Assembly: GCA_963662175.1 (NCBI GenBank)
Contig: OY759214.1
Coordinates: 77,140,037-77,204,036 of the forward strand
Source: Aradus depressus
Lineage: Eukaryota > Arthropoda > Insecta > Hemiptera > Aradidae
DNA: 64,000 nt
Direction: 5' to 3'
Shown: piece by piece, positions 23,166-34,942 of the stretch
Layout of the letters: each line of letters starts with the position of its first letter
How positions within the stretch are numbered: position 1 is the first letter of the stretch
Position numbers and translations under genes: made by a program
Notes under the pieces: generated by a model
Told to the model about the DNA's origin: nothing
Databases searched by the model: none
Seen by the model: the letters and a program-made list of their open reading frames with translations, nothing else

Positions 23166-23490
23166 TTTCTATGAAAAAGCGAGCACATTTAAGTCAGTAA
23201 ATAGAGGTGGGGGTGGCTTCAAAGTTAATTACAGGTCTGTAACTAAACCAAGTCAGAAGTGGAGGGGAGAGCTTTAAACCGTATCACTGATAAAACAAAG
23301 CTTACCAGAATAATCCATTATGTAATTATTTACAAGTAGAGTAGGCGAGTATTTGCCGAACACTTGTCCCGGTTTGTTCAACCTAGGACTCAACTCCCGT
23401 TCCCACTTAGAGCAGACAGGGACATTACCCTTCTCTTAGCCAAGGGGGAATCCCAGCAATGGCAAATCCTGAGTCCCCTCTCATACCACT
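23166..23490. other. Unexplained stretch
   Basis: No feature recognised. Confidence 0.3.
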
Positions 23491-23905
23491 TGATACGTAG
23501 GCGACAATCTGATCTCTGAATCCTGAAGATCCTTGGTAATAAAACGTTCACGCAAAATTAAATAATAAATCCCACTGTATTATTTTAGACCAGAACCGGT
23601 TTTCAACGCAACAAACGTCATCATCAGTGATACATCTATGATAGAACAAACATAACATACAGAAGGGAAAACACTTTAAGGAATTGTTTCCCGAGTCTGA
23701 AGGACAGAGTAGTTTTCAGGGACAAATCCGGTGTTTACAAACTGACAAGTGGAGATTGCAATGCAACATATTCTGGACAGACGGGAAGGAAACTATACAC
23801 ATGGACTAAGGAAAATCTACAAAAAGGGATTCCGAGTTCTTTATTCATTGTTAAAATGAGTGTCATAGAATTTTGCATCATTTTGCATTTCCACGACCTA
23901 CACTA
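23491..23905 (+). pseudogene. Penelope-like element: inverted terminal repeat joined to GIY-YIG domain
   Basis: The first part carries a terminal repeat in reverse orientation (hammerhead-like core on the minus strand, 23607-23626). From 23630 an open frame to the TAG at 23903 reads NCFPSLKDRV, then RDKSGVYKLTSGDC, then YSGQTGRKL. GVY...YxG is the signature of the GIY-YIG endonuclease at the C-terminus of Penelope polyproteins. Here YIG has become YSG and the downstream domain is replaced by unrelated sequence. Reverse transcriptase is absent. It shares its junction with 26954-27276. Confidence 0.8.
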
Positions 23906-24649
23906 GTCTCAGCGACCAGGGAAAAAAATACAACAACAAAAGGGACCTGTCTGTCAAAACAGTTACAATGGTGAATAACAGCTGTCACAGGTATGCAAAA
24001 ATGTTATTTCGAAACCTGACCCAACCCAGTCTAATGGCCTTTATTGATATTCTAAGAAATTTAGTATATCATAGCTTTCTTCACGTTTCCTGCATATCGT
24101 TATTCAACAATTTTATTAATTTTTAATTTTTCTTTCATGAATCTAGTTCTATTTTCAATGCTTCCGCTGCCAATCGGTGAGAAATTCTATGTTCAGTCAT
24201 CCTGTGTGTGATTGTGCACAAGATAACACTGTATAGAATAGTATTTAGGCCCTCTTCCCCGACGAACGGGTGTCGTGTGATGTAAGCAATGGTCACCATG
24301 GCAACAGGTGGCCATGCAACATCTCTCTCAATAGATCTCAAATTTCAAAACGTACGAATTTCTTCGGATTAACGCCTTTTGGTAAGTACCAATTCGGGAC
24401 ACAGTATGTTTTATTTACGTAATTATAATAAAAAACCGGGAGCCATTTTTGGATAAATTGGTACGGTTAAAGTAGCATCAAATTTTCCTAGAGTTATTTA
24501 TGTAATTTTTCTCAGAGCTTCACTCAAACTATATTTGATAAAGTTTCTTTTTAATTATTAATGATTTTTTTAGCGTAAATTCTTTAGTAAATCATTATTT
24601 ATCTTTTTTATCACAGTCGTGACCTTCCACTAAAGATCGGCAAAAAAAA
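23906..24649. other. Unexplained stretch
   Basis: No gene or repeat recognised. Confidence 0.3.
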
Positions 24650-25030
24650 AAATCGATAGAATGAATGTATGGACACGATATTCAGTATGTATTCCAGCGA
24701 TTGTACAGTCCCAGCTGACTGCTCCCCCTCCCTCACTCAGACTCCGTCTTCTGGGAGGAGGTAGCCTATTTATCATTTGTCTTATTTTGTAATGATTTAA
24801 AGGTATTGAATAAAAAAAAAAAAAAAGTGTATCAAGAACCCTATAAGGGCAACATTTTGAAGAGAGAAGGGAGGGTCAACTCAATAAATTTCCAAAATAA
24901 ATGTCGCTCTAATGAATGTTTCATGTACAAAATATGTATAATATCAAAATTCTGATATTCCTAAGTGAAAACTTAGTTGATTGATTCGTGCTAGAGAAGC
25001 GCATTTCTGGTGATTCACCAACGATAACAC
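24650..25030 (+). repeat. Family B repeat fragments
   Basis: Module start at 24653 (CGATAGAATGAATGTATGG), an A run, a module at 24895 and a diverged tail at 25000-25025. Confidence 0.6.
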
Positions 25031-25524
25031 AGGCCAGCCATGAAAAAACTTTTATGACTATTTTACCTTTCCTTCACGTATTTTGGTCTGCTGAATTCGA
25101 AAATGACACCGAAATTGCTGTATCACAGACCGTTTTATCACTAAATGCAATTCTGATATTGTTTGTATTAGTATCTATTATAATAGTTATATATGTAATT
25201 ATTTACGTTTTGACGAATATTTTCGAAACAATTTCGTAAATCTACCACATTGTGGATTCCAGTTTGAACAGCCGATAATGAATGGGAAATAAGAAGAAAT
25301 AATAAGAGGATGGGAGAGGGGAGTGGGTCTGTCCTCTCGTTTATTCTCCATTGATAACCTTTCATAGAGGGAACAAGCTAACGAGGTTCTTCCTGGCCGG
25401 TGGAGAGCGGTGTTCTTTGTGAATTCAACAGGGCAATGACAGCGATGGGATTCAGAGGGGCAAGCGTCCAACTTGGAGGATGTTTGGAGTAACATAATGA
25501 AGAGTTTAGGGACGTATCTTGTTA
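25031..25524. other. Unexplained stretch
   Basis: An ORF (24988-25239) starts in the repeat tail and has hydrophobic residues but no family match that I recognise. Confidence 0.3.
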
Positions 25525-25527
25525 TTA

Positions 25528-25850
25528 TTATTTTCCTATCTGGGTCTGCCTCTCCGCGTGGTTGGAGCCTCTTATCCACCACTGCCACAGCTGCCGGTCC
25601 TCGGCAAAGTTGAGCATCTCACCCATGACCTTGCATGATCTACCCCTCAGGCGTTTCTCTGTTGGCCTAGCCTCCATGAATTTTGCATTCTGATCACATA
25701 GCCGAACCAGTCGAGCTGCCCCTTTTCCATGAAGTGCTTCAAAGGGCGTAGTAATCCGTAGCTCTTCCCTGATAGCTTCGTTCCTCTTCCTGTCCCTCCG
25801 GGTCGTCAATTTTCCGGAAGAATCTCATCTCGGCAATGGTCACTTGGTTG
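25528..25850 (-). pseudogene. LINE reverse transcriptase C-terminal fragment
   Basis: Minus-strand reading gives AEMRFFRK in one frame, then TRRDRKRNEAIREELRIT, LVRLCDQN and FMEARPTEKRLRGRS in the next. The pattern EMRFLRKxxGxTRRDRxRNExIREEL...EARPxGKRxRGRPR is a hallmark of the end of the RT region in many LINE-derived RT proteins. One frameshift near 25810 separates the two halves; nothing upstream is kept. Confidence 0.8.
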
Positions 25851-26119
25851 GCGTGCTCGTCCAGCTCTGCCGACTATAAGGTTGCAGGGTTGCTTTCTGT
25901 ACTCGGTCTACTCTACCGCTGCTACTCACAACGGTCTCACACCGTGACGTTAATTGACATACCTTATTCTGGAGTTCATCCTGAGTCTCATTGCTTGACT
26001 CCTTTTTCAGTGAGAATGGATTGGATTCTGCGCCATTGAGTCTAACGATCACCATCGGATTCTAATACGACGATTTTATTGTAGCAATCAGGGGTCAAGG
26101 GAACGTTCTTCACCTAGAG

Positions 26120-26375
26120 ACCCTTCCATATAGTTTAGGGACGTCCCAATAACTAACTGTACACAAGAAATTTCATATGTAAATTCAAAACCTAATTTTC
26201 AGCGGAACGGGTCAAAGGGAAGGGGAATCAGAGAAAGAATGAACTTAAAAACTAAATTATGACTGCGGATGTAATGAATGTATCGATACAAATTTAGTAT
26301 GAGGGGGAGCGAAAAATTAATTGATTAATTCGTTCTATAGAATTACATTGCCGGTAATTCACCAATTTTTTTTTT
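26120..26375 (+). repeat. Family B repeat
   Basis: Module with TTTTCAGCGGAACGGGTCAAAG and tail near 26350 (CCGGTAATTCACC) followed by a T run. Confidence 0.75.
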
Positions 26376-26689
26376 CGTATTTACTGGAATACAAACATGG
26401 ATACATGGGTCATGTAACGTGTGTCCTAACATTTTCACATCGTCTCTCGACACAGTGAATAGACTTTTTTTCCTTGGTCCCTTTCAAAGGACTTCCCTCT
26501 CTCGCCAGTCCCAGAGCCCTGTCCTCCTTCCTATTCTCAAGGGACATCCAACCATACACAGACATACAACATGCGAGCGTCACATGACCTCCCATCCACC
26601 ATGTTTCCTACTCAAGTTTTCAACTTCCCTGTTATTTCAAGTTAAGGCATATGAATGAAAGCGTCATTGACGAGTTAATTAGTTATTGT
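26376..26689. other. Unexplained stretch
   Basis: Overlapping ORFs on both strands without a recognisable domain. Confidence 0.3.
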
Positions 26690-26862
26690 GACTCATGCTT
26701 TAACTATGAGTTTATTATGTACTTACTACCAGAGCGCTCTTTTGTCGCTCTGGCGGATCTGAGCCCGATTCTACTGTAAGAGGGGTCTTTAACGAGTACC
26801 AGGCAGGTTCGGAACCACCTCTGAACGTGCCATCCGAAGGACGGTGTGCTTAAGGTTTTTAT
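26690..26862 (-). repeat. SINE copy, internally deleted
   Basis: Tail block and GCCATCCGAAGGACGGTGTGC block are present; the region between them is shortened and the tRNA-like head is missing. Confidence 0.8.
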
Positions 26863-26884
26863 TTTTAAATTTATTTCATTTTTA

Positions 26885-26953
26885 TTTCTTTCTCAGCTGT
26901 ACGAAGTATATGGAAAGTTATATAATCTGTCAAATGTTCGATGCGGAGTTTTC
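26885..26953 (+). repeat. Family B 5' end
   Basis: CAGCTGTACGAAGTATATGG, AAGTTATATAATCTGTC and GAGTTTTCC; interrupted by the Penelope-like fragment that follows. Confidence 0.6.
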
Positions 26954-27276
26954 CGATACACAGGCGACAATCTAATCTCTGAATCCTGAAGATGCTTGGT
27001 AATAAAACGTTCACGCGAAATTAAATAACAAATCCCACTGTTTTATTTTAGACCAGAACCGGTTTTCAACGCAACAGGCGTCATCATCAGTGGTACATCT
27101 ATGATAGAACAAACATAACATACAGATGTGAAAACACTTTAACGAATTGTTTTCCGAGTCTGAAGGACAGAGTACCTTTCAGGGACAAATCCGGTGTTTA
27201 CAAACTGACATGTGGAGATTGTAATGCAACATATATTGGACAGACGGGGAGGAAACTACACACACGGATCAGATCC
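26954..27276 (+). pseudogene. Penelope-like element with intact GIY-YIG core motif
   Basis: Same arrangement as 23491-23905: a reversed terminal repeat (hammerhead-like core on the minus strand, 27079-27090) followed by an open frame with NCFPSLKDRVPF, DKSGVYKLTCGDC and YIGQTGRKLHTR. The GVY...YIG motif and conserved cysteines match Penelope-type GIY-YIG nucleases. The frame stays open to 27477, but from about 27300 it crosses unrelated sequence. Only this domain remains. Confidence 0.85.
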
Positions 27277-27319
27277 CAAATATGGGGAAAAAAATGTCTA
27301 AGGAGAGCACCTATCGATT

Positions 27320-27493
27320 GCTACAATCGTTTCTGTGGTACAGCGCTCACACTCACGCACAGACTGACATCATCGCGAAAATGGTCAAAACCTATTCAGG
27401 GGACCTTGAAACGTGAAAATCCGTTGATACCTCGATCTCGGATTTTGGCACAATTACAATACTTCCTTGTATTGTAGCTATAAGAAAGTGAAA
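27320..27493 (+). repeat. Family C repeat
   Basis: Family C: GCTACAATCGTTT..., GCGAAAATGGTCAAAACC, GGACCTTGAAACGTGAAAAT, CCTCGATCTCGGATTTT, ACAATTACAATACTTCCTTG. This copy holds the uninterrupted TA (27460-27461) where another copy has a pogo-like insertion. Confidence 0.8.
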
Positions 27494-27931
27494 ATACTTA
27501 CAAAGTGAAATAAAGTTACATTTAACATTATTACAGTAAACGAAGTACCATCTCTATAAAATGATGGTGCTTCGTAAACGTGGCCTCATTGTCTTTGAGG
27601 GTCTAAGGGTTCAGCCTCTTGCAAATCCGCCACTGTTCAAGAGTAAAATCACAGAAGTGAAGATGGGTAGTGCCAGATAGGAAACTCATTACTCTTTGTA
27701 TGGTCCCTGATTGCAACCGGCCTCAAGTGCACCCTGCACTATTCCACTAACCACTTCCTTCCTAGAGACCTCCGTAACTCCCATCTTCACATCTCACAAC
27801 CTCTGTTTTTTCGTTTAATATTTTATCATTGTCGTTATCTTGCAACTATCGGTTCTCAACCATATATTTTTCAAGTTGAATTTAATATACCTTACTTATG
27901 TAATCTTTCAATATTGGTAATTGAGGCAATT
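27494..27931. other. Unexplained stretch
   Basis: No feature recognised. Confidence 0.3.
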
Positions 27932-28013
27932 AAGGTATTTATAGTTTGAAAAAATATTTTCTTTATTTCATTTCAGACATTTCGACACTAGTCATTATCA
28001 ATTCTAAAAAACA
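27932..28013 (-). repeat. Left arm of a Penelope-like palindrome split by an LTR element
   Basis: The reverse complement of this sequence matches 33894-33981 (TGATAATGACTAGTGTCGAAATGTCTG against TGATAATAAC..., in short pieces). GAC-TAGT-GTC then GAAA recalls the hammerhead-like stem of the other elements in degenerate form. Confidence 0.6.
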
Positions 28014-28061
28014 TATGTATGTATATATTTAAACATATATTAATAACCCTTTCCCTCCCTG

Positions 28062-29368
28062 TGTGAGTGCAAATCACGTAATTAATAAAATAAATAAAAT
28101 TGAGATCGAAAAATTTTTAAAATTGAAAATTATTTAAATCGCGACTTTAATTAAACAATGCCTGAATAGCTGAAAGCACTCCCACGGGAAGAACGGTTAC
28201 AAGATCCTAACGGTTAGTTGACATCAGTAATTAACAATAATTAATTACTGTTGTCAACCAGAAGAAGCATGAGTGGGGGGGGGGAATGAAATGAATCAAA
28301 CCTATAACTTTAACATATTTATTTTAATGAGAACATATTTACAAAACAACAATTGAATATATATAATTTGGCCGTGTGTCTGAAGGACTGAATTATAACT
28401 TAATTACGAGGTACCTCGATACGATATCCATGGCGAATGACGGCGTGATCACCCTTTCTGGACTTCCCGTAGAAATCGTCTACTCACATAGTCCCTGAAG
28501 ATCTGCGTAGTTTCGAGGGCACACCAGAAGTTACACCCCCACTGACTTTGCACCGTCCAAAATCAAAGTGTGTCTCTACGACTAATTCACATATTCAAAC
28601 TGATATTAAAACAGATAATATACGTGGTGATCACCCGAGACATGAACGAAGACTGTTAATTTCACATATTCAAACTGATATTACTTATAGAAAAGATACG
28701 TGGTGATCACCCAAGACATGAACGAAGAAAGTTAATTCACATATTTAAACTCAACTGTACAATATAAAAAGAACGTGGTGACCAGCCAAGACATGAGCGA
28801 AGAAAGTACTTTCACATACTGAAACTAGGCTTTACAAAGAGAGGAACGTGGTGATCCACCAAGATATGAACGAAGAATGTTAATTTCACATATTCAAACT
28901 AAACTTTACAAAGAAAGGAACGTGGTGATCCACCAAGACATGAGTGAAGACTGAGTAAAACGGGGAGTGGCTTCCGATATCCGACCGTGGTAGGGGACAG
29001 TTCTCGAGACTTGATTCGTCGTCGGACTCCGCCCATTTTATTTCCAGCCAATCGCATATTACCAATTAACATCTGCCTCTAGTTGTGTGAAAACCTGGAG
29101 TAAGAAAAAAAACCTTTACTGCTTATTCCTTATACACCGGATGTAGACAATTATCTTGGCTTCCTTTCCATTGTGTCTCTATTATTCTTTATTTTCCGCT
29201 CCCAGCGATCGCGATTCTCTCGCAGGCATCATTGGTTCCGAGCATTCTCTTCCAAATGCAATTCTCGTTTATTCAACACCACACAACCCATACTTTGCTC
29301 CTAGCGATCGCGATCCTCTCATAGACATCGCCAGTTCTGAGCATTATCTATAGGGTAGACATGCTACA
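28062..29368 (-). repeat. 3' LTR (1307 bp)
   Basis: Differs from the other LTR, by eye, only in a G run (10 G at 28275-28284 against 9). Contains five tandem ~75-bp units (about 28583-28955) with CACATATTCAAACT and GTGGTGATC...AAGACATGA, and two copies of AGCGATCGCGAT. Confidence 0.92.
28583..28955. repeat. Five ~75-bp tandem repeats inside the LTR
   Basis: Units start CACATATTCAAACT and contain CGTGGTGATCACC...GACATGAACGAAGA. Also present in the other LTR (about 33007-33379). They may be enhancer-like units, which is inference. Confidence 0.85.
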
Positions 29369-29388
29369 ATATCCCCCGTTCCCGTTAA
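29369..29388 (-). other. Polypurine tract
   Basis: Minus strand reads AACGGGAACGGGGGATAT directly before the LTR start TGTAGC: the usual plus-strand primer position. Confidence 0.75.
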
Positions 29389-31132
29389 AATAAAATATGT
29401 CGGCTAAATGACCATTGGAAGTCACATATTTTATTAGTTTCACTTAACACTTGCTCGTTCACTGAGCATATACACTTAACCAAATACTCAGGTATCGACC
29501 TCATTATCATGCGTGACCAAAACATGATTTTAAATTTCCTTTCGAATCGGCATGGCTTGCCTATGCATGCGTGACCAAAGCATGATTTTACTTTACGCTG
29601 TACTTCTTGGAGTTAACCCTCTCCATTGGCAAATAACGATGATTCTATTTCTAGCATACATTCACTGACTAGTTAAAACATCCAAAAAGGCCCCACGCCT
29701 CGACAATGTTTCAACTGAATTCCCATATCCTTAATCCGCTTCAACAAAAATTTGGGTTGACCAGACCCTAACCATATGCCTCCTTAGGCCTTCGACAGGT
29801 ATTTACCTTCTGCCGGAACGACGACGAAATATAAAATAGAAAAATAAGCCCACTCAAATCCCATCTCAGTTTCATAAACATATGTAAATTCCGGCATCCG
29901 CATTAATCAAGTAGCGAAACCCTTTCTTCAGTTCAAACAGTCAGTTCATGGCATAAAAAATAATTAAACAACTCCCGCCCCTTTAAATGGATTCTACAAG
30001 CATCAATGGAGTGGCCCCTTCTCCGTGTGTACGATAATTAAATATTCAATTCTGGGTATCCCCTCCAGTTTATAATATATCTCCCCCTTTAGTCATGTAT
30101 GCTTCGGCACCTTGCCCTAGGATTTCTTAAATAAAATAACAAAATTGACATTTGACCTACCGTGGTCGACACTGCATCATAATAAGTAAGGTCCATACCT
30201 GAATATATGTTACAAATATATTTATAAGGCTCTCATTGGGTTAACATAGCCCATCATGGTCACTAGATAAAATATGGGTCAATGTGACATTTTCAATAGA
30301 TACACACGGTCGGATACTAATACAAATATTATTTAAAATACAAAACAAAACAGACAAATACAATTGAAAGTACATTTACCATACGTGACTACCTACAAAT
30401 GTGTGTGCCATCGCCTCGCTGTCAGCCTACTCAGATCCGCGTCTCCTAATCAAATTTAAATACGTAGGAATATTCCCATGGATGGCCAATCCATATACCG
30501 TCTGCCCCGTCCTACAATTATGTCAATTTCAAATGAAGCCACAAACCTATCTAAACTAAATTATCCCAACATCATAAACAAATTGTTAATACTATTTAAA
30601 AAAATAGTCTTACTAAATATATGAACAAAAAATTATCCTAACTTAATATCTAGAATTAAAAAAAAAAACTAACCCTAACTTATTATACTATTTACAACCT
30701 GGCGATTCACTTTGGAATCTTTGAGCTCGACTAAGGGGGGTATGCTCGATGTTAAGCCCCAGGGGAGGGCCAGAATGTCCCCGTCTGCCTTATCCTATTT
30801 ACAAAAAAAAATAACTAAATAATAAATCCCGTGTCCCCAATAAATGTGTATGTGTGATTCTTTGTGTGTTGTTGTATAATGAGGTGTTGGCCGTTAGTGT
30901 AAAATAATAAATAATTCCCAAATAATAAAGAATAATGTCTGTTTTATGTGTGTGTGACTTTGTCTACCTGTTCCTGGGATAGCTGGGGATGGACACCCAT
31001 AGAGACGTCACAAATCTCTTCCCTGACTCTAGGGCCGCGATCTCGTCTGCAATAATCGCCCCCCTAACTCGGCTGAAGTAAGATCGTTAATCTCAAAGAG
31101 AGCCCTAGCGCTTCTCTAGCCTGCTTGTAAAT
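29389..31132 (-). other. Non-coding 3' interior of the LTR element
   Basis: 1.7 kb between the pol remnant and the polypurine tract. No ORF of note on either strand and no env-like reading seen. Confidence 0.5.
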
Positions 31133-32020
31133 TTATCCGCTAATACACGGCTTGTGTGCTGTCATATAAAATACTCCTCCCTCCGCTATGTCGCTGCCGA
31201 GATGTCCTAAAATAAAAATTTGAGGACTTTCCTTGTCTAAAATCTGGTAAGGTCCTTCCCAGAATAGTAAGAATTTAAATACAAAATGGTTGGGCAAATC
31301 CAAAACGCTATTACGTAACGCCACCTCACCACGTTCGTAATTTTTCACGTAGACATCTTGGAAGGTGACATTGCTAGGCTGTTCGCGAGCAAAAGTCTGG
31401 TTCGTAGGCCAATTCCTATGTCCTTCGGGTACGGTAAATGTCATTCGGTCATCTTGTTTTGGGGTTGAGATCTGAGTTTGACCCGAAACAGTATCTATTC
31501 TCTTCGAGATATCGGCGAATCTCTTCTCACAATCGGTACTAATAATATTTTGGTTCGAATTTATTTCTTCGACCTCCTTATCTAGATGCTGTGTTTCTGA
31601 CACGATCCCACCTGTAACTTCATGATAACTGACACCTACCATGTCCCTGACTTTAGAAGTAGGCTTATCATATCTCTCTTCTGAATTGTCCTGCCTAGAT
31701 TCAGATTGTACGGTACCCATATTACGTTTAATGGATTCGATATTATTTGCCATTGCCGAAATTTGTTCCTTTATCTCCGAAGTCTGCTGTCCTATCTGTT
31801 CCTGCATGGCCTTTCCCTGTTGTCCTAGTCCCGAAATCTGTTCCTGCATGTCCGCTTTTAAATCCTTTCCCAAGTTTCCCATCTGTTCCTGCATGGCCTT
31901 AAACATCGCCTCTAGGTCAAATTTAGGCTCTAATTCTACCGGGGACTCCGGGGGCGTACGGATAGTTTTCCTAGACCGTGTCTGCATCGGTTCTATCTCC
32001 GACTTCTCTTTCCCTTCCAT
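31133..32020 (-). pseudogene. Fused gag N-terminus / pol C-terminus ORF (295 codons)
   Basis: Starts MEGKEKSEIEPMQTRSRK. Residues ~45-110 are Gln/Met/Glu-rich repeats (MQEQMGNLG, MQEQISGLGQQ, AMQEQIGQQ) likely to form a coiled coil, as in gag-like proteins. From about residue 205 it changes to NYERGEVALRNSVL and FLLFWEGPYQIL, matching the segment that follows the integrase core in Gypsy pol proteins (GDxVLxR...KFxxLxEGPYxI). The open frame across the join means the deletion kept the phase. A complete gag-pol would be over 1000 codons. The internal Met-Gln-Glu repeats are also visible in the DNA. Confidence 0.8.
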
Positions 32021-32442
32021 TCTGATAAGAAATATATATCAAAACAATTAAATGAATTATACGGGAGGTCTGGTGCTAACCTAATTTCTATGGTGACCTG
32101 TCAGATGGCATCACAATACAACAATAGTTATAATATGTAAAATAAATGCCTACTAAATCTACATAAGAAAAAAAATCAAAAACAAAAAAAAAATAAAATT
32201 ATTTCAATAAATGATGTCATTCATTGTCCCTACCCTCACCCATCCTTCTTCAGTTTTGATTCTAAATACCGACTTTAAGTGAAAATATAACATTGTGGCC
32301 TAATAGGCTGGAATCTACGTTAAAAAGCAAAAAAAAAAAATATTTTTTTTTTTTTTTAATTAAAAAAATTAATTAATTAATAAGGGACCGATTAGTGGGG
32401 TTCATTAATTATACTAATTGGCATAATTAATAAACAAATCAA

Positions 32443-32462
32443 GTCCCTGTTCGGTGGCGCCA
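32443..32462 (-). other. Primer-binding site
   Basis: Minus strand TGGCGCCACCGAACAGGGAC, 23 nt inside the 5' LTR. Close to the tRNA-Lys-type site TGGCGCCCGAACAGGGAC but with two extra bases after TGGCGCC. Confidence 0.7.
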
Positions 32463-32485
32463 ATTATAACCATTATTCCTCCTTA

Positions 32486-33791
32486 TGTGAGTGCAAATCA
32501 CGTAATTAATAAAATAAATAAAATTGAGATCGAAAAATTTTTAAAATTGAAAATTATTTAAATCGCGACTTTAATTAAACAATGCCTGAATAGCTGAAAG
32601 CACTCCCACGGGAAGAACGGTTACAAGATCCTAACGGTTAGTTGACATCAGTAATTAACAATAATTAATTACTGTTGTCAACCAGAAGAAGCATGAGTGG
32701 GGGGGGGAATGAAATGAATCAAACCTATAACTTTAACATATTTATTTTAATGAGAACATATTTACAAAACAACAATTGAATATATATAATTTGGCCGTGT
32801 GTCTGAAGGACTGAATTATAACTTAATTACGAGGTACCTCGATACGATATCCATGGCGAATGACGGCGTGATCACCCTTTCTGGACTTCCCGTAGAAATC
32901 GTCTACTCACATAGTCCCTGAAGATCTGCGTAGTTTCGAGGGCACACCAGAAGTTACACCCCCACTGACTTTGCACCGTCCAAAATCAAAGTGTGTCTCT
33001 ACGACTAATTCACATATTCAAACTGATATTAAAACAGATAATATACGTGGTGATCACCCGAGACATGAACGAAGACTGTTAATTTCACATATTCAAACTG
33101 ATATTACTTATAGAAAAGATACGTGGTGATCACCCAAGACATGAACGAAGAAAGTTAATTCACATATTTAAACTCAACTGTACAATATAAAAAGAACGTG
33201 GTGACCAGCCAAGACATGAGCGAAGAAAGTACTTTCACATACTGAAACTAGGCTTTACAAAGAGAGGAACGTGGTGATCCACCAAGATATGAACGAAGAA
33301 TGTTAATTTCACATATTCAAACTAAACTTTACAAAGAAAGGAACGTGGTGATCCACCAAGACATGAGTGAAGACTGAGTAAAACGGGGAGTGGCTTCCGA
33401 TATCCGACCGTGGTAGGGGACAGTTCTCGAGACTTGATTCGTCGTCGGACTCCGCCCATTTTATTTCCAGCCAATCGCATATTACCAATTAACATCTGCC
33501 TCTAGTTGTGTGAAAACCTGGAGTAAGAAAAAAAACCTTTACTGCTTATTCCTTATACACCGGATGTAGACAATTATCTTGGCTTCCTTTCCATTGTGTC
33601 TCTATTATTCTTTATTTTCCGCTCCCAGCGATCGCGATTCTCTCGCAGGCATCATTGGTTCCGAGCATTCTCTTCCAAATGCAATTCTCGTTTATTCAAC
33701 ACCACACAACCCATACTTTGCTCCTAGCGATCGCGATCCTCTCATAGACATCGCCAGTTCTGAGCATTATCTATAGGGTAGACATGCTACA
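32486..33791 (-). repeat. 5' LTR (1306 bp)
   Basis: Near-identical partner of 28062-29368; the promoter for the element would lie here. Confidence 0.92.
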
Positions 33792-33893
33792 ATATATGTC
33801 TGTATTTATGTGAGTCCTTATCCGTCTTTTAATAATATGTGAAATAAGAGTTATGGAAATTGTAATTATAATGTTTAATGTTATTTAAAAGAA

Positions 33894-33981
33894 ATTTGTT
33901 TTTTATAATTGATAATAACTAGAGTGTCGAAACGTCTGAAATTAAATAAAGAAAATATTGTTTAAAATATAAATACCTTTA
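33894..33981 (+). repeat. Right arm of the palindrome split by the LTR element
   Basis: Inverted match to 27932-28013; reads AGAGTGTCGAAACGTCTG. Confidence 0.6.
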
Positions 33982-33986
33982 GGTTT

Positions 33987-34172
33987 TACGACTCATGCCC
34001 AGGCTTTAACTACGAGGTCATATCGCCTACTACCAGAGCGCTATTTCGTCACTCTGTTGGATATGAGTTCGACTCTACTGTGGGAGTCCTACATTTTGCC
34101 TACCCTAAATTTTATTCACCTAGGGTAAAGGGTCTTTAACGAGTATCTGACATCGTACAGGCTCGGGACCCC
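33987..34172 (-). repeat. SINE copy, truncated
   Basis: Tail half only, ending at the GTACAGGCTCGGGACC block. Confidence 0.85.
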
Positions 34173-34504
34173 AGTTTTGATTCTTGAGGACTTATATACA
34201 TATACATACCGCACAATCTACAGAAGTTTTAAACTGGCCATGAGTTGACTACACCATAGCTGGTCCGAGGAGTTGATCAAGAAAATGAATGAGCCTGCCC
34301 GGCTCACAGGGCCTCTGCCAGCTGATTAATGGCCACGACAAATGGTCTGGCTATCTTTCTTTACTTTCTAACCATTTTACTTCGTGGTCTAAGTACATTT
34401 TACAAGATAGCGCCCTTATTTATGTTCTAATCAAAAATCCCTTAAAATAAAAGCTGTAGAGAAAAATAAAATGCACATTTTATATGAAATAAGATTTTTC
34501 GAAG
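34173..34504. other. Mostly unexplained; contains a family E fragment
   Basis: 34373-34440 (TTACTTCGTGGTCTAAGTAC, ATTTTACAAGATA) recurs at 39380 and 47478. The rest is unrecognised. Confidence 0.4.
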
Positions 34505-34668
34505 GTCCTAAGTCTTGAGCATGCCAACCTTCGGAAGGGACATTAATAGATGGTCCTTGTACCATGGTAGGCAACATTTAGGACTCCCAAAGTAGAGTCG
34601 AGTTCATGTCCACACCAGAGCGAGGAAAGAGCGCTCGTAGTAGGCGGTATGACCTCGTAATAAAGGTT
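34505..34668 (+). repeat. SINE copy, internally deleted
   Basis: Keeps the GCCAACCTTCGGAAGGGAC block and the GTAGTAGGCGGTATGACCTCG tail. Confidence 0.8.
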
Positions 34669-34942
34669 GGTACATGAGTACACGAGAACAGGGACTTGAG
34701 AAATATTAATAAACTTATATAAATTTCCCTTACTAATAAATCTGTTATTACAATAGATAATAAGCAAATGTGTTACATAATAAATAAATGTCTTGGATGT
34801 TGAAAGAGAAATAATTCAATAATGACACTCCAGTATCTTGTTATTAACGGATGAGAAAGAAAAATTAAAAATATTTATAAAAAACCAAAAAAAAAAAAAA
34901 AAAAATAGACGAAAGAGAATCATAAAACGTTTGTAGATGTCT

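Larger units (their letters stand above)
28062..33791 (-). mobile_element. Internally deleted Gypsy-like LTR retrotransposon
   Basis: Two direct repeats of 1307 and 1306 bp flank 3117 bp. On the minus strand each LTR starts TGTAGCATG and ends CACTCACA. A primer-binding site lies just inside the 32486 boundary and a polypurine tract beside 29368, so the element reads right to left. The only long ORF (32020-31133) joins a gag-like start to a pol C-terminus, so protease, RT, RNase H and most of integrase are gone. I see no target-site duplication (CCCTG on the left, ATATA on the right). It sits inside an older palindrome. It would need enzymes from a relative to move. Confidence 0.9.

Noticed and set aside
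29156..29353. 65-codon ORF present twice (also 33579-33776)
   Set aside because: Lies within both LTRs; duplication is explained by the LTR pair and the reading has no domain.
31641..32051. 136-codon plus-strand ORF with many Cys/Ser
   Set aside because: Antisense of the gag-like coiled-coil region of the LTR element.
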